A stretch of DNA of 64,000 nucleotides from Oxyruncus cristatus (taxonomy: Eukaryota; Chordata; Aves; Passeriformes; Cotingidae): NCBI GenBank assembly GCA_013399855.1, contig VXAY01002085.1, positions 1,367,058-1,431,057 on the forward strand, written 5' to 3'. A model generated the notes under the pieces. It was not told the origin of the DNA, ran no database searches, and saw only the letters and a list, made by a program, of their open reading frames with translations. The number at the start of each line of letters is the position of its first letter. Position 1 is the stretch's first letter. This document shows positions 29,003-42,500 of this stretch, in pieces. The translations under genes and the position numbers were made by a program.

Positions 29003-30286
29003 AAGTAAATTGTTCATTCATGGCCAGTAAACAGATTTGGGTGATTACAGAGGATTCTACGAGGCCTTGAAAGCAGTGTATGGACCCACACACCAGGTTC
29101 AAAGCCCTTTACTCAGCGCAGATGGTCAAATGCTTCTCACAGATAAAAAACTTCCATTCTGAGTCATTGGTCTGAACGTTTTCAGACTCTTTTCAGTACC
29201 AACCGTGTAGTTCAAGGCTCAGCAATTCAGTGCATTACACAGCAACTGGTAAAAAATGAACTGGGCATTGCCCCTCCTATGGGAGAAACTCCTAAGGCCA
29301 TACAGCAGGTGAAAACTGGCAAGGCAGCCGGGATTGATGGAATTCCACTTGAAGTCTGGAAGCATGGAGGCCAAGCACTCCATGCTAAATTCCATGAGTT
29401 TGTGGTGTGTTGTTGGGAACTAGGCAAATTACCATCAGACCTTCGTGATGCAGTCATCTTCACTCTGTAAAAGAAGAAAGGGGATAATTCAGACTGTTCA
29501 AATTACCGAGGTGTTACTTTGCTCTCCATTGCTGGTAAAATCCTTGCAAGAATACTTTTGACCAGACTAATACCCGCTATCGCAGAAGACCTTCTACCTG
29601 AAAGCTAGTGTGGTTTCAGAGCCAATAGGAGCACCACAGACATGGTATTTGTTCTCAGACAGCTGCAAGAGAAGTGTAGGGAACAGAATAAAGGACTCTA
29701 TGTAACTTTTGGTGATTTCGCCAAAGCTTTTGATACTGTGAGCAGAAAAGGTCTGTGGCAGGTTTTGGAACAATTAGGATATCCCCCCAAGTTCCTCAAA
29801 ATGATCATTTTGCTTCATGAGGATCAACAAGGCCAAGTGAGATATGGTGATGCCCTTTCTGAGCCCTTTCTAATAACCAATGGTGTGAAACAAGGTTGCG
29901 TTCTTGCTCCAACTTTATTCACGATCTTCTTCAGCATGATACTCCAAAGGGCCATGGCAGACCTCGATGAAGAAAACGGTATCTACACCCGATATCGTAC
30001 TGATGGAAGCCTGTTCAACCTAAGGCGACTGAAGGCCCACACCAAGACTCTCAATCATCTTGTCCGTGAGCTGCCTTTTGCTGACGATGCCACCCTTGTT
30101 GCCCACACAGAAGCAGCTCTGCAGCGTTTAACATCCTGCTTTGCAGAGGCTGCTGAGCTTTTTGGGCTGGAAGCCAGTCTGAAGAAAATGGAAGTTTTCT
30201 ACCAACCTGCACCTCAGGAAGTCTTTCATCATCCCCATATCACCATTGGTGAATCAGAGCTCAAGTCAGTGCAGAAGTAAATTGTT
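29003..30286 (+). mobile_element. RTE-like LINE fragment with a 12-bp target-site duplication
   Basis: The insert spans 29015-30274 and is flanked by identical AAGTAAATTGTT at 29003-29014 and 30275-30286. It encodes a reverse transcriptase unlike CR1, of the group often annotated in animal genomes as craniofacial development protein 2-like or endonuclease-reverse transcriptase. Motifs in order are [91 protein letters not shown] and PFADDATLV. Within 1.26 kb there are only a few lesions: a stop near 29028, one frameshift near 29150 and in-frame stops at 29468-29470 and 29606-29608. The left end starts inside the ORF, as expected for 5' truncation. The right end also stops inside the ORF (ELKSVQ), which is not. 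The RTE clade assignment is from memory. Confidence 0.85.
29642..30280 (+). pseudogene. RTE-like reverse transcriptase ORF fragment (212 codons)
   Basis: This is an uninterrupted stretch of the element's reverse transcriptase. It begins at an internal Met just after the stop at 29606. Motif A (FGDFAKAFDTV) keeps its aspartate, motif B is NGVKQGCVLAPTLF, and the catalytic FADD is intact in PFADDATLVAHTE. KKMEVFYQPAPQE follows, in place of the usual lysine-threonine step. The thumb and C-terminal part are absent: the frame runs into the flanking duplication and stops at once. It is a fragment of a longer endonuclease and reverse transcriptase protein, with no reason to think it is expressed as a working enzyme. 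Confidence 0.85.
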
Positions 30287-33200
30287 ACAAAATAAATAAC
30301 TACATGTGTAGAAGCTCCTATAGATCCTGCTCATGTACATTATGGAGGAGTAAATAAAATGAGAAGAGTAAGAAACGTAATTCTGTTCAAAAACTGAATT
30401 GGAGTTGGTTTTAATCCTTCTTTGGCTATGGAAGTAGGTAACATCTAGTTAAATTAACTGAAATACTGTGAAATTTTCAAGATATGGATTGTGTCTTCAA
30501 CGTGCATAGCAAAAGGGTATTTAGTTTGTTAGAGACCTTTCAGCATTATTGGCATGTTAGGATAGAAAAACATTTTTTTCTTCAGTTTCAACCATTAAAA
30601 GAGAAACTAGACCAGTGCCAGGCCCATGATCTGAGCAGGATTTTGAGAAAAGAAAAAAAAACATTTGCACTGCAGTGGTGGGCTGTTATTAAAAGATTTG
30701 AAAGAGGTTGAAAATTATATTCATCTACAGCTAAGAGACTTTCGATGATTCTTTTACTTATGCAAATAAAAAGCATAGTCACATGAGTCTATTAAAATAA
30801 TTTTTACCTGTTGTACTTTTAGTCATAAATATTTAAATGTTTTCATTAAACACGTTCACACCCATTCACTAAATTTGAATGGATCTTGCTGATTACCAGT
30901 CAATAGAAAATATTTCCATTTAAAAAAACCGTCCTCTTTTCATTCTCAAAAATCTTTGGCAGCTTTTTGAGAGGAGAGGGGAGGAGAGGGACAAGCATTA
31001 CACAAGCTGCTTGTGTTTGTTTGTGTGTTTGTTTGTTTTTTGGAGAGAAAAAAACCCCATAGTTTTAAGAGTGTTCAGCTGTATACGACCTTCATCAAAT
31101 TTTTGACTGCTGTGTCTTTGAAGAAATACATGGAACTTTCTGCCCTGTAAAGAAAATACACTTTTAACAGGAGAAAGATAATTTAAAACTCTTGCTATAT
31201 TATTAGAAACCTCTTCTATGAGGTAAGAAGCAGACTTTTAGTGTCCATATTAATACACCAACTCTTTTTCATGAATAAGATGACAGTGTTGCTGGGGGCA
31301 GGGGAGGAGTTGCTGCGAATTCAAACCAAGGCAGTAGAATAACTGTGGATAGAGTTTTTGAGACACGTGTCTTACTGTGCAGTGGGAGCTTGGGAAGACA
31401 CACCCTTAAAGATTTTTGGGGTATGGGAGAAAACGAATATGCAAATATGGAAGGAGTAAGAGGCTTCCATTAGTAGAGATGGGAAAAATACACATAGAAA
31501 AGACAGTGATTGTGTGTTTCTTTTTCTACAGGAGGCCCAATGTAAATGCATTTATCATTTTCCCTACTGTAGGAATGTGTTCCATTTTTCACAGCATAGT
31601 ACTGACACTGAAGACTGGTGAGCTAGTCAGAAGTCATGAATATATTTTAGTGAATACAGTTATATCTGTCATCATGAATGGCTGCTGTAATCACAGCTTC
31701 TAAAAGCCATTGTTGGCTTCAGCATGGCACAATGGAGCTCTTCAGAACTACACCAGTTGTTGACATTCCATTAGAGAAAACACTATAAGTGTAATGAATA
31801 GACTTAGATTTCTTTTTACTCTGTACAACTAATTTATAAAAAGAAATAGGAGAGGGAGAGAAAAACAAAAGCACAAACAACTGTGAAAAGTAATTAAAGA
31901 TATGAATTCTTGGGAAGGGTGAAATACTGCTATAGCTATAGTAAAGACTACTTGGCACTCTTTAAAAAAACTATTAAATGGATTTTTTTAAAGATTGTAT
32001 ATTGTTATATCATTAGGATTATCAGAGCTACCGCACTGAACTTTGTTTCTAATTTTTGTTAAAAAATAAGGTTATGTAAGACTTTGAATTTATCATTTTT
32101 GTACCAACAGGCTGTATAACAACCATTTTGCAAGATGTACTCAGTTGAAATTATGAATAGTTAGGTTCTAGGAGAAGTTCAGTGGTAGTCGATATTTAGT
32201 TAATTTTTTGACACTGTGTATTTCTGTATTCAGCTGGAGAAGAATGTACCCTACCTGAATCTCACTGAAATGATGCTGTCCTGTAAGTTTACTGCCCAAG
32301 GTTTGTATAGATTGACGCAATGAAAACATAATCCAAAAGCAGAGCTAGACATCACTTACTTATTTAATAATGATTTCCCTCTCATTCCCAAAGGGTAGTT
32401 TTCACAATCATTTTAGAAATTATATGAAATCCATGAAGAGTTTTGCCTTTACCTGTCAGCTTTGCCTTTACCTGTCATCATGAAATATTTCAACTGCAGT
32501 ATGCAGCCTTTTCCTCTTTAAAAAGCATTGTAATGGTTGTCCTCATTCTAAGCAACATAACAAGTGAGAGGCTCCAAATTGCCTTTGAAGCTATTACTAT
32601 GTAATCTACTACATGATTTTGGTTTACTTGCTTAGTTGCTTTTAATCTAAAAATGGCATTATAGTGAAACAAACAGCATTGTCAAATACATGAACCCATT
32701 TTTCTCCCTCCCCAAGGTTATGTTGGTTACCTATACAGACATTTGAGAAATATCTCTGTATCTTATGCACGAAGGTTAAATAATATTAAAATGTAAATGC
32801 ATGAAGTATATTAGAATAGGTTTTTAAAAGACCGAATTAATATTTAATATGGCTTTGTTATACAAATAACCTGTCACAGCCAGTAAGCTCTCCTCCTCCC
32901 AGCTGCACTGAAAAAAGTGCAACACTTTAGAAAAATTTTTGACTTTGTCTGATAAAATTAAGGTGGGATTTTTGCATCCACATAACAAGCTGTTTTAAAA
33001 TAACCTGACTGTCCTTTGGAACATGATCCACGTCTAGTACTCCACCAAGCATTGTTATATGGGTTAGATTGCAAGCTGCAAATAGTGAAATTGTAAGTCT
33101 GAAGGAGCTTGACAACTAAACAAGCACTTAGAATTCTTCTAATCTTTTTTTTCATATATCATCTCTAAGAAAGTGAATGCTTAGATCATAAATCAGGCTT

Positions 33201-34554
33201 TTAAAAATTACTTGCCAATCCCTTGTTTCCTTTCTAGGAGATTTATTTCTGCCTAATACAACAGGAAAAAATTAGCTAAAATTTAGAGCCTTTTTTTTCC
33301 GAGTCATGAGTCTTAATGGTCAATGAAATATGAATGCAGAAGTAAATGAAAATAATGTAAGTGAGGACTTAAAATGTGTGGAAGTGAAGAAATTCATAGG
33401 TCACATGTTAGAAAAGGCAGGTACTGCAGCAAATGAGGCGCAGAAATCTTAGTAATACTAGTGACAATTAACTATTAGGATGTGCTGGCTGAGAGGTCAA
33501 AATGCTCACAAAGTCTTTTTTCTGAGTGACATAATTTTGTTACTTGCATAGTGGTTCCATCAAATGATGACTTTTGTGACACTGCTAGAGTCAGAGTGAA
33601 GTGTCGCCCCTGTCTGGCAGGTGTTTTTATTTTTGAAAAGCAGTCTTACCAACCAAACAAATAAAGAATGCATTCCAAACAGCTATGGTAATACTGCATT
33701 GCAAGAACAGTAATAGGCAGGAGCTTTCTGGATGTGTCCAGGTTTGGAGATGTTTAAAAAAAAAAAAAAAAATCTTTAGTTTTACTACTGATGAATCCAA
33801 AGACTCAGAATTTAAACTGTCTCTTGATCTCTCAGTCATCTGTACTACACTCATAAGAAGAGGGAAAAAAAAGACACTAAGTTCCTGTTTATAAATTATC
33901 AGGCCTGTCTCATTATGATTCCTGTCTGATAATGCCTACATCACACAAAATACCATTACAGTCAGCCATAATTGGCGCTCTTATTGGTAATCTCAGAGCA
34001 GATGAGACTTGAATAGTTTTAAAGGCTCTGCTACCAGCCTCACTCCTAGGCTGAGTCCCAAAAGTACATTGGAGGAAATGAGAATAGGAGGGATGAAGAA
34101 ACCTTTCTGCTCTAGTTTGTAGATAAATAAAAAATTTTGGTTTGTGATATGATTTTTTTGCTACTCAGGATAAATAACTGCATTTGAAATTAAATAGTCT
34201 CTGTCTTGTTTCTAAACTTTTTTCAATAGTTCACCTGTGGGTGATATAGAAATAGAAAAAATAACTCTTGGATGACAAACCAAAATCTTTAGTAAGGCGT
34301 TCAAATTGGGTTGTTTTTTGTTTTGGTTTTTTTTCACACAGAAAGTAAGAAAATTGGATTACCCGTGTTAAAATTTAATTTAAATGTATTGATCCCTACT
34401 TAAGGAGATACCCAAATTACTCCTACATGGTGATCTGGCTGGAGATCAGCCAGACTTAGGCTAAACCGCAGACATTTATGTTGAAGGACTGTGCTGTATT
34501 CTGATCAGCTTGTGCAGTGTGTCAGCTTTGATACTTGTTTAACAGTGTTTTTAA
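30287..34554. other. Intron with no gene seen
   Basis: It contains a purine-only GA/GGGG stretch at about 30969-30990, GTTT-rich sequence after it, and a 19-bp tandem duplication at 32442-32479. No other mobile element was recognised. Confidence 0.6.
32442..32479 (+). repeat. Tandem duplication, 2 x 19 bp
   Basis: TTTGCCTTTACCTGTCAGC is directly followed by a copy with a single change (AGC to ATC at the end). Confidence 0.9.
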
Positions 34555-34623
34555 CAGCTGGACCTGATGAACTTAAGGGTCTTTTCCAACTTAAATGATT
34601 CAGTGATACTATGATTCTATGAA
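34555..34623 (+). mobile_element. CR1 3' terminal fragment, plus strand
   Basis: It contains GGACCTGATGAACTTAAGGG and TCTTTTCCAACTTAAATG, followed by the terminal repeat GATACTATGATTCTATGA. Only the 3' end of the element is present; sequence just upstream may be older CR1 that I cannot align by eye. Confidence 0.85.
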
Positions 34624-37600
34624 AATAGCTGCGGTTTTCTCTTATGTCACTACAAGATCCCTTCAGCCCAACTGTATTTTGCAGCCACATAGCTGACAGT
34701 AGGTTTTAGTTTGTGCATTAACTCTTGACAATGGCCAGAAGAGGAGTCTTTGCTATTTGCATTTGAAACTCATCACTGCTGTATTAGATCCCAGAGTTCA
34801 CTTGGTATTCTTTAAAGGTGTAACTTCAAAAAAAATATTTTCCAGGTTTAAAATGAAGTTGGTGACAGTTATTATGAAACCAGTGTGGGTATATATATTT
34901 TAATGGTATTAAAGTCATTAAGTTGTAAGTCCTTTTACTTAAATTTTAGATAATTGTTTCAAAATAGCAATTTATAGTGTAAAAATCAGTATTAGCACTC
35001 TAAAAGGCAGCATGACTTCAAAATGAACAAACAGAACCCCACCAACTAACAGGATAACTACAAGTGATGTTCTGCCGATCCCAAAATGTGAAGGGAAAGC
35101 AGCGCATTTTCACTCTGCTGTCAGTGTTCTGCCCAAATTAAAAGCCATTGCCTTTAAGTGCATGGCTGTATTGCATTTCTACAGCTCCTATCTCATCAGC
35201 ACTGCTGCACAACTAAACACTGAACTTTCCTCTGAGACCCAAGACAGACATTGGAATTTTCCATAAAGGTCAACTGAAATTTCCCTGTGGTGCTCCCAGT
35301 CTCTCTCCCTGCTGGATCTCAGGCTGCCCACAGCCCTACTCCTCGGAGGTGAGCTGTGCAAAATGCTTTCCAGCAGCACCCACTTGGTAATTGTTTTTCT
35401 GTCTAAAGATGCCAGTGCTTCTAAAGTAGGCAACATGTCAAACTGACAGTGAAAACTGCACAATACCCAGTTGCCTATGACTATCAAACCTCCAGGAGTG
35501 GTGTTGGCAGGTAAGAGCCGCTCTTTCTGTTAATCTAGATTTTTCCAGTCAGCTGCAGGCTGTTAAGAAGACAGGTAGGATGTGGCAGTGCTAGGACTCA
35601 TCATTAACTTTGTGCTCTGCAAAATGCAGAAATTTTTCTCCAATGCATTTTCCAATTGCTTTATTACAAATAGAGTCATGCAACACTTTGTGTGCTTGTC
35701 TTTCCAGTCACAAATTCTTCTGATCAGATTCTGAGGGATAGAAAAGTGTCCAGATATTGACTTCAGATTCTGTAAGTCCAGCAAGGTTCATAATTTTATT
35801 ATGTGCCAAACATATATTTGGACATCAAAGTAATGCAGTATTCGCCCTGAAAAAATTATAGAAAGGCTTTTTTTTTTTTTAAGTTAAACTAGCTATTTAA
35901 AGTGTTTTGAATTAACACTACTCTGAGTTTCAGAATAGAAGGACATAGAAAAGAAAACCCATGAAATATGTAGAACTACAGAACAGGTAGTTGCCACTTT
36001 ATTTACCCAGTGCACTTTGCCTGGATAACAGTGTAGGTTACTGTTCCTTCCTGGATCATCATCCATAATGGAAAACTTTCATTAGCCCTTCACTGACCCT
36101 CAGACCATTTCAGGAACTGCGTTCCCTTCCTCTCACATAGCAGTGAAAAGGTGGGTCAAACGGGACTGTTATTCTGCTTCCCCAGGAGGTCAAGGCTTAT
36201 TGTTAAAAGATACCTCTTTCTGACATTTGTTCTGCTTTTGCCAAGAAAAGATGACTCTGGAACCAGGAGTAAGCTGTTTTCAAACTCTGAATTTGGTTCA
36301 AGTAAACCTTTCAGCTCTGACTCTTGCTTATTTAGGAACTAGATACCTCATGAAGTGAAAAATAGGCCCAAGATTCATAGATCCATAGGTACCCCCACAG
36401 GTACAAGGAAGCAAGAATATAATATGTTGTTCAGACCTGAAACATAATTCCCATGAACCCAATTTCCCCCCTAATTCTGACCCAAATTGAAAAGACTACA
36501 GCTTACTTTGTCATCTGTCATGGTACACTGGGCAACCATTTTTAGTTGCCAACAATTCTCACGTTTAACATGCTAATGCTAAATACCCAGTTGGTTCCAG
36601 TCGCTCCCTTCACTACAGCACTGCTGACTTGTTTAGAATGACCTACCAGCAAAATAAAAATTAGGAAAATAAAACTGTTTCAATGTATCCTCTTATGATT
36701 TCACTTTTTATTTGTTTTTGGGTTTGGGTTTTTGGCTTGGTTTGGTTTTTTTTTAATAAATCACTTTGAATTTGAACTAATGCTTTTATTAGAAAATTAT
36801 GCCGTACATTTTTGAAGCAGTCTCTCTTCTGATTGCTTTCTTTGAGATATAGATGTTAAAGTAATAATGACAGAGGCAAATAGAGGGGGGAAAAGGAGCA
36901 TGAATTTGTGTGCAATCTTAGCTGTATTCTCAAAGAAGAGAAATTTCTCCTGACAAATATAGGATGGCATTAAAGGTCCCTTTGACAGCAGCTTCCTCCC
37001 TATGAATATTTTACAGAACCTGAGAAATGGTGGTTCTTTCTTCATAGTGAGAGATGGAGGTCAGTAGAGTGTTTCCTCTCCAAAAAGAATTGAAAGATAC
37101 AACCTCTCAGATGAAGGTATATTAGTAACATGTATATTTAGTAGGGCCATGGTTTGGCGAGTCAAACCTCACTGACATGACTAATGCCCCCCTTATAAAC
37201 TCTGAAATTACTGCCTTGTATGTGTCAGAATTGTTTCAAAGTGTAGTGAACCCTAGCCCTATTTGAGATTATTTTATAAGGTTTAGCCATGAGAAGAGGG
37301 AAAGAATTCTCATAAATTGCTTGTGTATATTGATATCCATGCTCCAATTACCAGCTTCCTTCATGAGGCATTTCTGTCCATCAGAAACTTCATACTCTGA
37401 TAAACTTCCCTTAGAAAAAAATATTATTTGTGCAAAAGAGTCTTTAAAGATTTTTATTGATGTGAGACTGTTTTATTTTTTAGTTGGCACTGGAACTGAC
37501 TTACATTTGCATCTATCAGTAACTTTAAGCATAGCTTGATGCTCTCTGGAGAAATTCATCTATGATCCAACTGACTAGAAGTCCCTGCTATCACAAAGTC

Positions 37601-39208
37601 TGCTGCCAATAGCTGGCATCAATTTGAGCTGTTACTGACTTTCAGGTTTTGACTAAATTTTAATGGTGCATAATATTTGTATTTATTAAGAGCATTGTAT
37701 ATTCATCTTTTTTACTTTCCTCATTTTCCCTGTTTTCATCCACTCTAGTTTTTCAGTTAAAGCATAGCCAAAGTGTATAATTAGATTTATTGCAATGAAC
37801 GTATGTGTTCTGCTTTTGAAATTATAGGAATGTATAAAGTAGTGAAGGAAGAAATACAGTGAAACTAGCCTGACTTTTTCTTTTAAATAAGAAATGTATA
37901 GGATAAAAATGGCTATATTTTAATACTGAATATCTTTATTAAATTAGTAGTTTCTGGACAAGTAGGTATGACGTGACTTACAGACTCAGTATATATTTTT
38001 ACAACCCCAAATATATAACTATAGTTATTGCTAATATATACTAATTTATAGGAATGCAAAAAACTTCTTAATTTGTTTTATTTTTATAGTTTTCCTGGCT
38101 TATTCGTAACTTCAATAGTGTTTCAAGTAATATAACTTATTTCTTAATTTTTTTATATGCACCTTTATCAATTTCTAATTAGATAGATATTCTGATTACT
38201 TACTGTAATTTTAGCATGATTAAGACTGTTTAAGCAACTCTGAACACTTTGAATTAAAAAAAAAAAAAGCTACCTTGTGTTGAAGTAGTAACCAAATAAG
38301 GATTGATTTCATGTTAGAACTGGTAATATTGACCAGGGGCACTGTTCGTAGCACTATAAATAAGTAGTATATACAAGTAGTGTTGGATTAAATGCATGTA
38401 AAACAAGATAATTAGTCAGCTTTCCTTCATGTTCTTTCTTAACCTCCTCCCTGAATACCCAAATTATTTCAAAAAGTGGAATTACAACACTAATTTCCCA
38501 ATAGATAGCAAACATAGTGAACAAAACATAGATTTGTAGACTAAGACATGAATTTTTCATTGAAGTAATAAGCGAGTGGTTACTCTGTGTGTTTATGTGT
38601 TCCCTTAGACAAATGAAGTAGCTACTGAATTCTGCATCGAAGGCAAGTGCTGAGAAATTTAAATAGGACACATATTCATACAGAATGTGTTTATTATTGG
38701 TTGCATATATCATTTAATATTTAAGAGGCCTTTTATCATGTACTGTAGCTCATGGAAATAAGCTTTCTTCTAATTTTTAGTCTTGGGAAATGGTTTTCAG
38801 TTAGAGGATTCTGGGATTTAATTACAGAACTTTTCAGAAGCTTTTCTTAAAGATACTAATTCTGCTCTGAATTAACTCCTATGTCCACATTTGGCCTATA
38901 GTAGTTGCATAAGGAGAAATGAAAGAACACAATATCATGACCAAGACATTTCCTGAGAATACCTTCCAGTTTCCTCTTACTTAGAGGAATTTTTCCACTG
39001 CTGACTGTACCTAATAGTCTTTTTCCAAACTCTATTTCACTTATTTTCCCAATCCCATGTTCCCTGTGAGCCTCCACAATATTCTGCAGGAAGGAATTGC
39101 ACTATTTTCATCAAGCATTGTGTGAAAAATGGTCTTCTTGTTTGGTTTGAAACTTTGTTCTATTAGTAGACTGTTTCTATTCTAAATTACATTGCTGAAA
39201 ACCAAGAG

Positions 39209-39234
39209 CTGTAAAATCAGAGCTGATTTTACAG
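39209..39234. repeat. Perfect inverted repeat, 12-bp arms and 2-nt centre
   Basis: CTGTAAAATCAG pairs exactly with CTGATTTTACAG around AG. There is no T run after it, and this is a eukaryotic intron, so it is not called a terminator. Confidence 0.9.
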
Positions 39235-41409
39235 TTGTAGCATAAAGGCTTTGAAGGGACGCAGTTGTCATGCTATAGAACGTTCTGGTTCTCAAATCTA
39301 GAAGTATATGATTTCAAATCATACAACTAAATGATAGTGCAAAGCATGCTTAAATGAATGAAAATACTTTGTAGTTCTCTGAGTAACAAACTACCTCTCA
39401 AAAAGTCTGCACCCTGAGTTTTTAAATTAGCTCACAGAGAAGGTGAAGGCAGGCTTTGTCTGCTTCGCATTTCTTCAGTCTGTCAGCATTTATTCCCAGC
39501 TTTACTTAAAATGTTCATTATTTTTAGAGCCCCAGAAGTTAAAGCCTATAGATAAAAAACTGATCAGTTTAAAATAGCAGTAGTATAAGGCAGTCACCTA
39601 GATATATTCCCAAAGTCTGAAGCTATCTTGAAGACCTTCAGAAGAAATAAACTTCACAAAAGTACAGACTAACACACACATAATGTGTACGATGGCAGTC
39701 AGTGTGTAGCTTTGTCTCACCTGTTTATAGCCTTAAGCCTAGAAAAACACTGGTGATTTAATCTGAGCTAGTAATCTAGGCTGTTTTCATAATCAGAGAT
39801 GGACACACAGATGGGTCTGTTTCTCTCTTAATTCAGTCAGGGCACTCTGTATACGCTTCACATGGCTGCTGTTGGTGAGACTATATCCATTCAGGGTCAA
39901 CAGGAAACATCAGTGACTTAGAACTGATAGCAACTCAACTCTTTTTAACAGATAGAGAACACATGCATGGCTGATGTGCTCAGGTGCTCTTGGCTTTCTC
40001 TGCTGTTTTTCATTCTGACATTTGCCTTACTTGTACCTCCGTTTCCCTTTGAAAAAGGGATACGCTTGTACTTTCCTTCTCCTACTTGTCAGATAATGTA
40101 TCTTTTTAGATTGTCCTTTACTTTTTTACTGTGTTGAGGTGTCGTGCAAGTTCTGCAACATAAATATGAAATGACAGCGTTCCCTATCAGATATGCTGGA
40201 TTTAAGATACATCAACTTTCTCGAAAATCATCAGTATTTCATCCAACCCTTCTTCCTTGTTGCTCTCAATACAGAAATGGGTAGGACTGCAAACTAAGTG
40301 CCAAGTAATAGCAAATTATTCAGATATCTGAATATCCAAATCCACAAAATAATCTTAGCTTTCAATGCTGCTCGCATTAAAGGATTTCACACTATTCATC
40401 ATCAAATAAAGAAAAATTAAGCAAATTTTTTTGAATTCAGGAAAAATGACCAAGGTATAGTTGTCACCAAACAAGACAAAAGAGGTTCAGCACATGGCAA
40501 AACTGGAACAAATTTTTTTATTTTATCAATTTCTTCCACTCTACCCTTACTCTCATTCTTGTATCTATACTGGCATAAAATAATCATCATGACACCCTGG
40601 AGAGATGTAGGCCATGTAGTGGTGCCATGGCACATTGGAATCAAAGCTTTATCAAAAAAAAAAAATACAAAGATCTTGTCATACGAGATGACTACTCAGA
40701 AAGAATATGTTAGGCCAGGATTTGAAACTGATCAACAATTTACAGTACAACACATTTAGTACGAGATGAGTGCTAATATTCCCATCTGGTAATACGTATC
40801 TTAACCTCATTAAACACTCAATGAATAGAGGTAGGCTTATAGCTGAAAATTAAAAAATGATGCCTATGAAATATGCCACTTGATGCAACTAATACTGGAG
40901 AATTTCTGTCATCTGCTCCAAGTAAAAGTAGAGACAATAATAAGAATTTCAAGGATTAAAACTGTGACATATTTTACTTCTTGACACTCCTAATAAATTT
41001 CTCATGTTAGTTTTGGTGCCTAATTAATGTGGCATGAAGAATAAAGATTGCAGTTGGGACCAGAGAATTAATATTTTCTCTCCAGTTCTCACTGATCATA
41101 CTTCCAGACTGTAACGCCGTATCTCTCAGTGTTTTCTGGCTACAAAATTGTAAACAGGACCAAAACAAACAGACTTGCTGGAAGCTCAGTAGGTTTAAAA
41201 ATCAGAGGTGCTTTTAAGAATGGTGCTCAAATTCATCTCTGTCTTCACCATTTTCCTTTGCTGTGGTTGGTTGCATGGGATGGAATATTTGATCCATAAA
41301 AAGGTGGTAGAAAAGTGGCTTTGAAGATTTGCTGTGAGTAGAAAATCAAGTGATTTTCTTGTGAACCCTGCCATTTACCTTTGTCACTCCTAAAAGTGTT
41401 TAGAGGTAG

Positions 41410-41446
41410 AAATTAAATAAATTAAATTAATCAAATTAAATTAAAA
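41410..41446 (+). repeat. AAATT-type simple repeat
   Basis: Imperfect units of AAATTAAATT with one TCA interruption. Confidence 0.85.
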
Positions 41447-42500
41447 TACATTCCCATTGTAGGTCAAAGGGGTTCACATAGCTTTATGCCTACTGTGTTT
41501 TCCAAAACACTCTGCTAGATCAATTGTGAAACAGAAAGAAAAGCTTCACATAGTTGATTCAATTAACCACCTAATTTCTTATATACATTTACAAGAATTA
41601 TTATAGGTTTTATGGTAGTTAATCCTGACAATGTTTTTTGGGTAAACGTGATGGAAGAGACATAACTATAATGATGTTCTTACATACTTTGTAATATATC
41701 AGTACTATTACTTGAAGGATTTCCATTCCCTTACCTTTCTCATTCTCTTCAAATCTGTTCCTTTTTCTGGAAACAGTGAAACTTCTGAGATTAAAGGCAA
41801 ATGAAACACTGGGTCTTAGATGAGAAAATGATGTAGGTACTTTTATGATTTTATGATCTTATGTATTAACTAGTAAATACAAGCTCTAAACACATTAATA
41901 AACCCTTAGGTATCATATAATCAATTTTTTTTTTGCAGTGACAAACCCATTCACTGTTCATTGAAAATATTCTTCTTCCTCAGTAACAAACTGGAGAAAA
42001 ACTCATAAAACAATCACAACTCAATATATCCTGAGACTAAATACCTTTTAAACCTTTTCTTTTAATATTTTTTTACAGGCAAAAATTGAATTAGAGAGGT
42101 TTGAATAACTTATTACATATGTAGCAGCGTATACCAAATCAGCAATACCAAAAGTCCCTTTTTGATAAAGGAACAAACTGAAAGTAAATTACAAAATTAA
42201 GAGAGATTCGCAGTAAAATGAGTAATTCTGTATACCAAAAATAGAAACTAAGGTAAAGAACTTAGATACATTCAAACTTAGTTACATTTATTTAGAATAC
42301 ACCTTAGTAAGTATTATGGTGTTTTTACTGAGAGTGAGAAGGAATTTCAGGACCAGTATTTTAGGTGTGTTATTGTTGTTTTCAGACCGTAGTATTAAGT
42401 TGTAGCTCCTTCTCAAATGGATGTGACAGAGCAGCCTTACTTCTCTTCTTAGAAAATAAATTTAAAAAAAAAAAGAACAGTAAAGACAACAGAGAGACTT

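Larger units (their letters stand above)
34624..42500. other. Intron with no gene seen
   Basis: It holds a 12-bp-arm hairpin at 39209-39234, a GT/T-rich patch at about 36700-36755, and an AAATT-type repeat at 41410-41446. Open frames are short and unrecognised. Confidence 0.6.

Noticed and set aside
39209..39234. Rho-independent terminator
   Set aside because: It is in a eukaryotic intron, with no T run after the hairpin.
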